A stretch of 16,845 nucleotides of DNA from Anaerolineaceae bacterium (GTDB lineage Bacteria; Chloroflexota; Anaerolineae; JAAYZQ01), in contig JAAYZQ010000430.1 of assembly GCA_012514775.1 (NCBI GenBank), positions 1 through 16,845 on the forward strand, given 5' to 3'. Each line of letters opens with the position of its first letter. The stretch's first letter is position 1. The notes beneath the pieces were generated by a model. That model searched no databases. It was not told where the DNA came from and worked only from the letters and a program-made list of their open reading frames with translations. Both the position numbers and the translations under genes were made by a program. Shown piece after piece: positions 1-7,017 of the stretch.

Positions 1-2
1 AC

Positions 3-3000
3 CCGACCCATCCCAGCTACGACGCGAGCGTGCACAAGTGCAACGACAAGCTCATCGGCGCCTGGGACATGACCGGCGACGGCAACAAGGGCGAGGACAC
101 CGAGGGCCACGGCACGCACACCGCCAGCACAGCCGCCGGGAATGTCACCCAGGCAACCATCGCCGCCCCGACGATGACCATCGTGCGCGATATCTCGGGC
201 GTGGCCCCCCACGCCAACATCGTCACCTACGACGTCTGTGTGCCCGCGGGCTGCTACGGCGCGGCCATCCTCGACGCCATCGAGCAGGCCATCGTCGACG
301 GGGTGGACGTCATCAACTATTCCATCGGCGGCGGGCCGACGGACCCCTGGGCGTCCGACGACGCGCTGGCCTTCCTGGCCGCGCGAGACGCGGGCATTTT
401 CGTGGCCACGTCCGCCGGCAACGAGGGACCCGACGCCGCCTCTGTCAGCTCGCCCGCCAACGCGCCGTGGCTCATGGCCGCCGGCGCCACCACCCACAAC
501 CGCCACTTTTTCAACGCGCTGACCGGCATGTCGGGGGGAGGCAGCCCCGCGCCGGCCGACATGCAAGGCGAGAGCATCACCGGGGCCTATGGCTCGCACC
601 CCATCGTCCACGCCAAGAGCAAGGGCGACGCCCTGTGCTTGCAGCCCTTCCCCGCCGGCACGTGGACGCAGGGCGAGATCGTCGTCTGCGACCGGGGCAT
701 CAATGCCCGCACGGAAAAGGCCGACAACGTCAAGGCGGGCGGCGCGGGCGGCTTTGTCCTGGCCAACACCGAAGCCGAGAGCGAGGGCCTGTCGGCCGAC
801 GCCTACTCTCTGCCGGGCGTGCACCTGGGCTTCCAGAACGCCCAGGTCTTGCGCAGCTGGCTGGACAGCGGGACGGGGCACGTGGCCGCCATCGCCGGCA
901 CGACGGTGGACGAGTCGACCGGCGGCGCCGACGTCATGGCCGACTTTAGCTCCCGGGGGCACAACGGGCCGGTGCCGGGCGTCATCAAGCCCGACACGGC
1001 AGCGCCGGGCGTGGCCGTCCTGGCCGCATCCATGAACCTCATCGAGTTCCAGTCCATGAGCGGCACGTCCATGGCCAGCCCCCACGTCGCGGGGGCCGCC
1101 GCCCTGCTCAAGGACCTGCATCCCGGCTGGACACCGGCCGAGCTCCAGTCGGCCCTGATGACCACGGCCCACACGGATGGCGTCCGGAAGGAAGACGGGG
1201 TCACGCCGGCCACTCCCTTCGAGTACGGCGCCGGGCGCATCGACCTGGGCCAGGCAAGCCGGGCGTCCCTCGTCCTGGACGAGACCACGGCCGGCTACGA
1301 GGCGGGGAACCCCGCCCTCCGCGGCGACCCGAGCGGGCTGAACCTGCCCAGCATGGCCAACGACAACTGCCAGGACGCGTGCTCCTGGACGCGCACGGTC
1401 AAGAGCGTCCTCGCGGCGCCCGCCACCTGGACGGCCACGATCGTGGGGGCTCCCCCCGGCCTGGACGTCAGCGTGACGCCCGCCACCTTTACCCTCTCGC
1501 CGGGCCTCAAGACGAGCCTGGGCGTGACGGCCAACACCACGAGCTTTAACGCCACCCGCGACGGGCAGGACGGCTGGGGCTTTGCCTGGCTGGAGCTCGC
1601 GACCCCCGGCCAGCCCACCCAGCGGCTGCCCATCGCCGTGCGCAAGGAATACGCCTCCGATCCGCTGCTTCTGACCAAGGAGGCCAGCGTCCTCACGGCC
1701 GCGCCCGGTGACTTTGTGGAGTATACCATCACCCTGCGAAACCGGGACAGCGTCGCCAACGACTACAGCCTGGTCGACACCCTGCCCGCGGGCGTCGAGT
1801 ACGTGGCCGGCTCGGCCACCGGCGGCCTGGCCTACAACGCGGCCACCCGCCAGCTCACGTGGAGCGGCCAGATCGGGCCGGGGGCCATCGACTATGCCAT
1901 CAGCCCGTCGGACCCGCTGCCCTACGTAAACCTCCAGGAGCTTGGAGCACAGCCCGTCTGCGCCACCTACTTTGCTACCGGTTGCGATGACGCGGCCATC
2001 GTTTGGGGACTGGGCACGGAAAGCTACACCTTCTATGGCGAGACCCTGTCCGAGATCGTTCAGTCAGCCAACAGCATGCTCTTCGGCACCGACGGCTGGC
2101 TGGGCCAGGCGTGCTCGGCGTGCAACCAGCACCTGCCGGAGCCGGCCGAGATCAACCAGGTCATGGCCGGGCTGTGGCGCGACACCTACCCGGGCGCCGG
2201 GGGCACGGGAGGCGAGCTGTACGCCGGCTTTCTGCCCGGGCTGCTGGACAACCCCGCCGACACGGTCTTTTACGCCAACTGGCACGACGTGGCCCAGTGG
2301 GGGGCCGCGTCCATCACCTCGCGCCACGCCATCGCCATCGTCCTCAACGGCCAGTCGGAGCCGGCCGGCCGCATCTATTACATCTATGGCAATATCACGG
2401 GCAACCTGGCGACCAACGGCTATACCGTGGGCGTGGAGGACAAGTACGGAGACCGGGGCACCACCTGGGCCTTTGCCCAGTGCACGGGCGGCCCCTGCAT
2501 CCCCCACGAACCCGTCGGCGCGCCGCCGGCCAACGGCACGACGCTGCGGCTAGATCCCATCATCTCGGGCACCGACTGGGTCCGGACCTTTACCTACCGG
2601 GTGCAGGTGACCACCCCCACCGGGGCGCTGCTGACGAACGTCGTCGAAGCGACGAGCACCTCGCCCAATCCCGAATCGCAATCGCTGTGGGCCAGCGCCG
2701 ACGTCACGGTGAGCGGCCCCGGCCCCTTTGTCCAGGTCGTGGCCACCCCGGCCATCCAGGAGCCCGGCGGTACGGTCGTGTACAACATCAGCTTCGGGAA
2801 CCGGGGCAACGAGGATATCACCGGCGCCGAGCTGTCGGACACGCTGCCCTCGGGGGTCACCTACACGAGCTCGGACCCGGCGGGCACCTACGAGAGCGCC
2901 GGCCACAAGGTGGTCTGGTCGGGGCTGGACCTGCCCGCGGGCAGCGTCCGGTCGGCCACGGTGACGGTGAGCATCGCGCCCGGCGTGGCGCCCGGCACCT

Positions 3001-3122
3001 GGCTGCTCAACCGCGCTTCCCTCGTGGGCGGCGGCCTGCCGGCCGTCACCAGCGAGTTTAGCCACCTGGTGGGCACGGTGGAGGCGACGATCTACCTGCC
3101 CGTCGTGAGCAAGAACCAGTAG
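3..3122 (+). CDS. Subtilisin-like S8 serine protease with PA and DUF11 domains, 5'-truncated by the window edge
   Basis: Secreted S8 peptidase that would hydrolyse extracellular protein. The frame is open to the first base of the window, so the signal peptide, any propeptide and the catalytic Asp motif lie outside. About 1039 residues are visible. Numbering from base 3, catalytic His36 sits in GHGTHTAS, oxyanion Asn140 in SAGNEGP, and nucleophile Ser356 in GTSMASPHVAGA. A PA (protease-associated) domain is inserted at about 195-300, as in plant-type and many bacterial subtilases. A DUF11 domain starts at about 555 but seems interrupted by a roughly 200-residue module with the pattern of a nidogen-like beta-sandwich, and resumes near 860. 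A second DUF11 spans about 906-1020. The protein ends in YLPVVSKNQ, resembling the tail of many secreted Chloroflexota proteins. It converges on the selB operon. The apparent GTG at 30 is internal, not a start. The family call is secure; substrates cannot be told. Confidence 0.93.
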   Translation, partial: PTHPSYDASVHKCNDKLIGAWDMTGDGNKGEDTEGHGTHTASTAAGNVTQATIAAPTMTIVRDISGVAPHANIVTYDVCVPAGCYGAAILDAIEQAIVDGVDVINYSIGGGPTDPWASDDALAFLAARDAGIFVATSAGNEGPDAASVSSPANAPWLMAAGATTHNRHFFNALTGMSGGGSPAPADMQGESITGAYGSHPIVHAKSKGDALCLQPFPAGTWTQGEIVVCDRGINARTEKADNVKAGGAGGFVLANTEAESEGLSADAYSLPGVHLGFQNAQVLRSWLDSGTGHVAAIAGTTVDESTGGADVMADFSSRGHNGPVPGVIKPDTAAPGVAVLAASMNLIEFQSMSGTSMASPHVAGAAALLKDLHPGWTPAELQSALMTTAHTDGVRKEDGVTPATPFEYGAGRIDLGQASRASLVLDETTAGYEAGNPALRGDPSGLNLPSMANDNCQDACSWTRTVKSVLAAPATWTATIVGAPPGLDVSVTPATFTLSPGLKTSLGVTANTTSFNATRDGQDGWGFAWLELATPGQPTQRLPIAVRKEYASDPLLLTKEASVLTAAPGDFVEYTITLRNRDSVANDYSLVDTLPAGVEYVAGSATGGLAYNAATRQLTWSGQIGPGAIDYAISPSDPLPYVNLQELGAQPVCATYFATGCDDAAIVWGLGTESYTFYGETLSEIVQSANSMLFGTDGWLGQACSACNQHLPEPAEINQVMAGLWRDTYPGAGGTGGELYAGFLPGLLDNPADTVFYANWHDVAQWGAASITSRHAIAIVLNGQSEPAGRIYYIYGNITGNLATNGYTVGVEDKYGDRGTTWAFAQCTGGPCIPHEPVGAPPANGTTLRLDPIISGTDWVRTFTYRVQVTTPTGALLTNVVEATSTSPNPESQSLWASADVTVSGPGPFVQVVATPAIQEPGGTVVYNISFGNRGNEDITGAELSDTLPSGVTYTSSDPAGTYESAGHKVVWSGLDLPAGSVRSATVTVSIAPGVAPGTWLLNRASLVGGGLPAVTSEFSHLVGTVEATIYLPVVSKNQ

Positions 3123-3133
3123 CCTGCCAAAAA

Positions 3134-3172
3134 CCGTGCAGGCCGGGACCTTGAAGGTCCCGGCCTGCACGG
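3134..3172 (-). terminator. Intrinsic terminator of the minus-strand selB operon
   Basis: A perfect 17-bp inverted repeat (3134-3150 and 3156-3172) encloses a 5-nt loop. Read on the minus strand, the stem is followed at once by five U (3133-3129), the layout of a Rho-independent terminator for the operon that ends at 3244. On the plus strand no U-run follows the stem, so for the protease mRNA it is at best a 3'-end stabilising hairpin. It begins 12 bases after the protease stop codon. Confidence 0.85.
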
Positions 3173-3188
3173 CCGCAAAGCGTCCCCT

Positions 3189-3215
3189 GGCCCGGCGAGT
3201 TGGTCCCGCCGGGCC
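3189..3215 (+). terminator. Second hairpin in the convergent region, possible weak terminator for the protease gene
   Basis: A perfect 9-bp stem, GGCCCGGCG (3189-3197) and CGCCGGGCC (3207-3215), closes a 9-nt loop. On the plus strand it is followed by TTCTC, a poor U-tract, so it could be a weak or Rho-assisted terminator for the protease gene. On the minus strand it lies between the SECIS-like hairpin and the main terminator with no U-run. The structure is visible; the function is a guess. Confidence 0.4.
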
Positions 3216-3223
3216 TTCTCGAT

Positions 3224-3242
3224 GCCCGGAACACGTCCGGGC
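3224..3242 (-). promoter_or_regulatory. Putative bacterial SECIS element
   Basis: On the minus-strand mRNA, GCCCGGA (3242-3236) pairs with UCCGGGC (3230-3224), giving a 7-bp stem with apical loop CGUGU (3235-3231). The loop carries a G at its second position, followed by U. Eighteen nucleotides separate the UGA at 3255-3253 from that G. As I recall the general bacterial SECIS description, it asks for a G in the first two positions of a short apical loop about 16-37 nt after the UGA, and this hairpin fits. SelB, the protein that would bind it, is encoded in the same operon. Confidence 0.75.
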
Positions 3243-3243
3243 G

Positions 3244-3465
3244 TCACACCCCTCAGTAGCCGTCAAAGCCGACGGTCACGCGCTCGCCCTCGACGATGGT
3301 CGGCACGTTGCGGCGGCCGCCGTTCAGGGCCAACATGCGCCGCAAGGCCTCCGGGTCCGAGGTGACGTCGTGCTCCACGTAGGCCACCGCCCGCCGCCGG
3401 AAGTCCTCCCTGGCGGCGGCGCAATAGGGGCAGCCCGGCTTGGTGTAGATGGTGATGTTCTCCAT
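3244..3465 (-). CDS. Glutaredoxin-like selenoprotein, Uxx-star type
   Basis: Small cytoplasmic thioredoxin-fold protein, likely a thiol/selenol oxidoreductase. The start is ATG at 3465, with a Shine-Dalgarno GGAGG (3478-3474) 8 nt upstream. Residues 1-70 hold the glutaredoxin active site GCPYC (Cys12, Cys15) after an IYTKP strand, and NVP at 53-55 with the cis-proline. The frame meets UGA at 3255-3253 after VGFDGY. Reading it as selenocysteine gives U71-G72-V73 and a second UGA stop at 3246-3244. A C-terminal U-x-x-stop is the hallmark of the Uxx-star family of glutaredoxin-like (seleno)proteins, as I recall it. The SECIS-like hairpin at 3242-3224 and selB in the same operon support recoding. 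A conventional annotation would end at 3253 with 70 residues. It is the last gene of the operon, 28 bp after the Mth938-like gene. The glutaredoxin fold is clear; selenocysteine is inferred but has several independent supports. Confidence 0.85.
3253..3255 (-). other. In-frame UGA codon proposed to encode selenocysteine
   Basis: Minus-strand TGA, codon 71 of the glutaredoxin-like gene. It is followed in frame by GGG, GTG and then TGA, so recoding adds three residues and makes a U-G-V terminus. A SECIS-like hairpin begins ten nucleotides later. Confidence 0.78.
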
Positions 3466-3493
3466 TGCTCCTTCCTCCCTTGTTTTCTCGACG

Positions 3494-3868
3494 TCAGCAG
3501 GTGACGTGAAACAACCCGATGACCTGGCCCCTGGCTTTGTTCCAGGCCTCCATGGCCTTCTTGGTGGGCAAGAGGTCAACCCGGCAGTGCTGTTCCTCGA
3601 AAAAGGCCGCGGCCTCTTTCGAAAGCTCCACCATGCCATACTGCCCCGTGCCGACGATGAGGCGCTCGGCCCCCTTCTGGTGGACGTGCTGCGCCTCCTC
3701 CAACGAGATGACGTGGGATGTGCCATAGACGGCCTTGGACAGCTTCTTTTTTCGCTTCTTGACCTTGCCGCTCAGGCGGATGATGACGTCCCACTCCAGC
3801 GTCTCGCCATCCACGGTGATGGAGCCGAACCTGGTCCCTCGATTTTCGGTTTCATGCCCGCACCTCAA
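3494..3868 (-). CDS. Mth938-like (DUF498) domain protein, probable frameshift near the start
   Basis: Small cytoplasmic protein of the Mth938-like fold; biochemical role unknown. The recognisable body runs from TRFGSITVDG through IVGTGQYGMVELS to the family-typical end FHVTC and TGA stop. In this frame the only nearby initiator is TTG at 3868, giving 124 residues and a 4-base overlap with the selB stop, but with no convincing ribosome site. A much better start, ATG at 3855 with GAGGTG (3866-3861) five bases upstream, lies in another frame and reads MKPKIEG before going off-family. One missing base near 3838-3833 would join MKPKIEG to TRFGSI and give a normal protein of about 120 residues. A frameshift or assembly error is therefore likely; the TTG start is the alternative. 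Confidence 0.78.
   Translation of the reverse strand: MRCGHETENRGTRFGSITVDGETLEWDVIIRLSGKVKKRKKKLSKAVYGTSHVISLEEAQHVHQKGAERLIVGTGQYGMVELSKEAAAFFEEQHCRVDLLPTKKAMEAWNKARGQVIGLFHVTC
3861..3866 (-). promoter_or_regulatory. Shine-Dalgarno site supporting ATG at 3855 for the Mth938-like gene
   Basis: Minus-strand GAGGTG sits five bases before ATG (3855-3853). This is a near-ideal ribosome binding site, but the ATG is out of frame with the conserved Mth938 body, which is the main sign that a base was lost just downstream. Confidence 0.6.
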
Positions 3869-5784
3869 CGCAAGACGCGCTCGTCGCCCACCCGGCGGGT
3901 GATCCGCTTTTCGTCCAGGTAGCCGAGGAGCGCCAGGACATACTTGCGACTCGTGCCAAACATATCGCGCACCTGCGCGACGGTGACGGTGCCATGCTCC
4001 CGCAAATGGGCCACGATGGCCTCGCGCATCTCTTCGTAGGTCTCGGCCAGGAACAGGACGTCGTCGCCGAGCCTGATGAGGCGCCCCTGCTCCAGGAGGG
4101 CGGCCAGGACGTCGCCGCCGACCCGCTCTTCCACCTGGGCCACCGACGGCGTGGTGTAGGGCTCGCGGCGGAAGGTCCGCAGCAGCTCGTCCACGGCGCG
4201 CTGCTGCGCCGGCTGCAAGCTCACCTCGTGGGAGGCCAGCCGGAGGCGGTCGGACGCCATGCCCCCTTCCGCCAGCCAGCCCTCCGCCAGGGCGCGGCCC
4301 ACGATGTCGTTGAACAGCCTGGGCGACAGGTCGGCGACGTGCCGCGCCAGGCGGCTCTTGACCTCTTCGCGGGGCATGCCCGCGCGCAAGGGGAACTGGC
4401 GGTGAAAGCCGGCCAGAAGGCTTTCCAGCCGCTCCTGGAGGGCGCTCCACCCCGATCGGGTGATGAGATAGCTGGACTCGGGGATCTCGCCGTCGGTCCG
4501 GCCGTTGAGGACGAGGACCTGCCCGCGGCCCACCAGCACGGCCAGGGATTCGCGCGCCTGGCCGCGTGGCAGGCTGGTGCGCGTCAGCAGCTCGCGGACG
4601 TCCGTGGGCTGGCGGCGCTCCAGGTCCTGCAACAGGACCTCGTCGGCCGAGCCGTGAGCCAGGGTTTCGAGCTGCTCGATCACCTCGGGCCGGAACCGTC
4701 GGTGGCGCCGGCCGGGCCAGGGGTTGATAACCATGCCGCCGCCGATGGTGATGCTCGGCGAGGGCTGGCGAATGATAAAGCGATCACCCTTGAGGAGTGC
4801 CGCCGGCTCTTCGAGGCGGACCTGGATCCAGCCCTCCTCACCCGGAGCCAGGACCTTCTTTCCCAGGATCCGCACCCGCGCCTGCGACTCGGCCGCCCCG
4901 CTGAAAAAGTCCACCAGGGCGTTATGCTTCAGCGGCGCGGGGGCATCGGGCAAATAGCGAAGGGTGCAATCGACCAGCGTCGTGGGGTGCAGCCAGCCGG
5001 GCGTGGTCACCACTTCGCCGCGGCGGACCTCGTCGGTGCTGAGGCCCGAGAGGTTTACCGCCGCCCGGCTGCCCGGCACCACCCGCTGGACCTTTTGCTT
5101 GTGGCTCTGCAAGCCCCGAATGCGGGCCTTGAGGCCCGAGGGCTGGATCTCGACCTCCTGGCCCACGGTGAGGACGCCGTCGTTCAGCGTGCCCGTGACC
5201 ACCGTGCCAAAGCCCGGGATGGTAAAAATGCGGTCGATGGGCAGCCGCGGCCGTCCCACGTCGCGGCGAGGGGCGCTGGTCAACAGAAAGCGGTCCAGCT
5301 CGGCCAGGAGGTCCTCGAGCCCCAGCCCGCTGCGCGCCGAGCAGCGCACGATGGCGGCACCGTCCAGCACCGTGCCCTCCAGGACGTCCAGCAGGTCGGC
5401 CTCCACCAGGTCAAGCCAGTCCTCGTCGGGCACCATGTCCACCTTGGTCATGGCCACCACCCCTCCGCGAACCTGGAGGAGGTCGAGGATGGCCAGGTGC
5501 TCCCGCGTCTGGGGCATGACGCCCTCGTCGGCGGCCACGACAAAGAGGGCGGCGTCGATCCCGCCCACGCCGGCCAGCATGTTCTTGATAAAGTCCTTGT
5601 GCCCGGGCACGTCCACGATGCCCACGCGCTCGCCGCTGGGCAGGTCCAACCAGGCAAAGCCCAGGTCGATGGTCATCTCCCGCTCTTTTTCTTCCTTGAG
5701 CCGGTCGGGGTCGATCCCGGTCAGGGCGTGGACCAGGGTGGATTTGCCGTGGTCGACGTGGCCTGCAGTCCCGATGACGCGCAC
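3865..5784 (-). CDS. selB: Selenocysteine-specific elongation factor SelB
   Basis: GTPase that delivers selenocysteyl-tRNA(Sec) to the ribosome at UGA codons marked by a SECIS hairpin. At 639 residues it has the usual SelB length. G1 is AGHVDHGKST (7-16), the switch I region TIDLGFA follows near 38, G3 is DVPGH (58-62), G4 is TKVD (113-116), and the G5-like CSARSG is near 148-153. Translation-factor beta domains follow from about 178 (FTIPGFGTVVTGTL). The C-terminal 250 or so residues have the charged helical character of the SECIS-binding winged-helix repeats and end in a helix reading YVLALLGYLDEKRITRR. The start is GTG at 5784, with AAGGAG in the end of the upstream gene; the two genes are 3 bp apart. 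A candidate client selenoprotein lies two genes downstream. selA, selD and tRNA(Sec) are not in the window. Confidence 0.97.
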   Translation of the reverse strand: MRVIGTAGHVDHGKSTLVHALTGIDPDRLKEEKEREMTIDLGFAWLDLPSGERVGIVDVPGHKDFIKNMLAGVGGIDAALFVVAADEGVMPQTREHLAILDLLQVRGGVVAMTKVDMVPDEDWLDLVEADLLDVLEGTVLDGAAIVRCSARSGLGLEDLLAELDRFLLTSAPRRDVGRPRLPIDRIFTIPGFGTVVTGTLNDGVLTVGQEVEIQPSGLKARIRGLQSHKQKVQRVVPGSRAAVNLSGLSTDEVRRGEVVTTPGWLHPTTLVDCTLRYLPDAPAPLKHNALVDFFSGAAESQARVRILGKKVLAPGEEGWIQVRLEEPAALLKGDRFIIRQPSPSITIGGGMVINPWPGRRHRRFRPEVIEQLETLAHGSADEVLLQDLERRQPTDVRELLTRTSLPRGQARESLAVLVGRGQVLVLNGRTDGEIPESSYLITRSGWSALQERLESLLAGFHRQFPLRAGMPREEVKSRLARHVADLSPRLFNDIVGRALAEGWLAEGGMASDRLRLASHEVSLQPAQQRAVDELLRTFRREPYTTPSVAQVEERVGGDVLAALLEQGRLIRLGDDVLFLAETYEEMREAIVAHLREHGTVTVAQVRDMFGTSRKYVLALLGYLDEKRITRRVGDERVLR

Positions 5785-5787
5785 CGC

Positions 5788-6981
5788 CTACTCCTTCTTC
5801 GGCCGCTGTTCCAGGAGCTTGGTCATCTCTGCCAGCCAGCGCCGCTGCTCCTGCGTCTGGAAGTTGATCTGCGACTCCAGGAACTTCCACGTGGCGTCGA
5901 TCTCGGCCTGCTGATGGTCGAGGCGCTCGACCAGTTCGGTGAACTGCAGGGTGACCTGGCTGTTGCGCTTTGATTGCTCGCTCCACTGGTGATCCCAGCG
6001 CAGCAGCTCCTTGCGCCAGCGCTTCTCGTTCTCCTCAACCCACTGTTCCAACTGGCGCTTCTGGCGCTCCTCGCTCAGGCGCTGGAGCTCGGCCACCTGG
6101 GTTTGATCGCGGCGGATGATCTCCTGGAAGCGCTCGATGCTCCCCACGGTCTGGCGGTCCTCCCGAAACGCCTCGGAGAACTCTTGCATGCGGGCGGCAA
6201 AGGCGTCCATTCGCTTCACCTGGGCCTCGCTCGTCTCGATCCACTCGGCGACCTGGCGCTTGACGTGCTCGGCTTCCAGGAGCTGCTTCTCGATAAACTC
6301 GCGCTGGCCGGAGCGGATCTGCGACACGATCTCTTTCAGCTCGCCCGCGTCCCGCTCGTGTCGCTGGCTGACGTCCTCCATCATCTGCAGGCGCGAGCCG
6401 TGCTGCTCCAGCTTTTTCATGGCCTCCATCGACTCTTGCTGGAGCCGGGCAATGCGCTTGGCATCCTGCTGGCGCCCGTCCTCCAGGAAGGGAACGCCGC
6501 GCATCTTGTTGTCCACTTCCTGGCTCAGGCTGGTGATGCTCTGCTGCAAGCCCAGGACGATCTCGCCGATGCGCGCCTGCTCCGCCTTGCGCAGCCCCAA
6601 CTCCTCGTCGAACCGGGGCAGCCGCTGGAGATCGCGGCGAACCTCGTTCACCGCCCGCGCGACGTTGTCGCGCTCGATGGCCCGCACCCGTTCCGTCTCA
6701 CGCGTTTCTTGCTGGCGGCGCTCGTCGGCCTGGGCAAACATCTGCACCACTTCGTCCTTGAGCTGCTGCAGAGCCGCCTGCATCTGGGCCTGCTTGAGCA
6801 ACTGGGCCTGCATGCCAACCAACCGCCCCTCCAGCTCTTTGATCAGGCGGGATTGATCCTGGAGCTCTGACTCCTGGCTTGCGACCTTTTGCTGCAGGCG
6901 GATCAACTCTGCCTTGTCACGGCGATGCTCCTCGTCCAGCCAGGACGTCATCTGCATTAACTGGCCCACATCCATGCTCAT
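5788..6981 (-). CDS. Conserved-looking coiled-coil protein of unknown function
   Basis: I do not recognise a named family. The 397-residue protein starts at ATG 6981, preceded by GGAGG with an 8-nt gap; a GTG at 6996 is in frame but has no good ribosome site. No signal peptide or membrane segment is visible. The sequence is almost entirely Gln-, Glu- and Arg-rich heptad-like helix, with long coiled coils at about 10-110 and 130-370, and a short opening segment MSMDVGQLMQMTSWLDEE that looks more specific. Composition suggests a cytoplasmic rod or scaffold, in the style of SMC-hinge-free or tropomyosin-like bacterial proteins, but this is inference from low-complexity helix. It lies 36 bp after phoU and 3 bp before selB, so it is co-transcribed with both. 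Confidence 0.85.
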   Translation of the reverse strand: MSMDVGQLMQMTSWLDEEHRRDKAELIRLQQKVASQESELQDQSRLIKELEGRLVGMQAQLLKQAQMQAALQQLKDEVVQMFAQADERRQQETRETERVRAIERDNVARAVNEVRRDLQRLPRFDEELGLRKAEQARIGEIVLGLQQSITSLSQEVDNKMRGVPFLEDGRQQDAKRIARLQQESMEAMKKLEQHGSRLQMMEDVSQRHERDAGELKEIVSQIRSGQREFIEKQLLEAEHVKRQVAEWIETSEAQVKRMDAFAARMQEFSEAFREDRQTVGSIERFQEIIRRDQTQVAELQRLSEERQKRQLEQWVEENEKRWRKELLRWDHQWSEQSKRNSQVTLQFTELVERLDHQQAEIDATWKFLESQINFQTQEQRRWLAEMTKLLEQRPKKE

Positions 6982-7017
6982 TGCCTCTGCCTCCACATCG
7001 AATGTTGTCTCTTTTTC

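Noticed and set aside
3494..3496. UGA of the Mth938-like gene as a second selenocysteine codon
   Set aside because: The family normally ends at FH(L/V)TC, so this UGA is an ordinary stop, and I see no SECIS-like hairpin at the right distance.
3466..3726. Upstream extension of the glutaredoxin-like frame to 3726
   Set aside because: The extra residues are the Mth938-like gene read out of frame; ATG 3465 has a strong Shine-Dalgarno.
3865..3867. UGA ending selB as recoded
   Set aside because: The protein already has normal SelB length and the downstream codons lead into the ribosome site of the next gene.
3994..5973. A 659-codon open frame on the plus strand opposite selB
   Set aside because: SelB on the other strand has every GTPase motif; the plus-strand product is His/Gln/Gly-rich with no recognisable domain.
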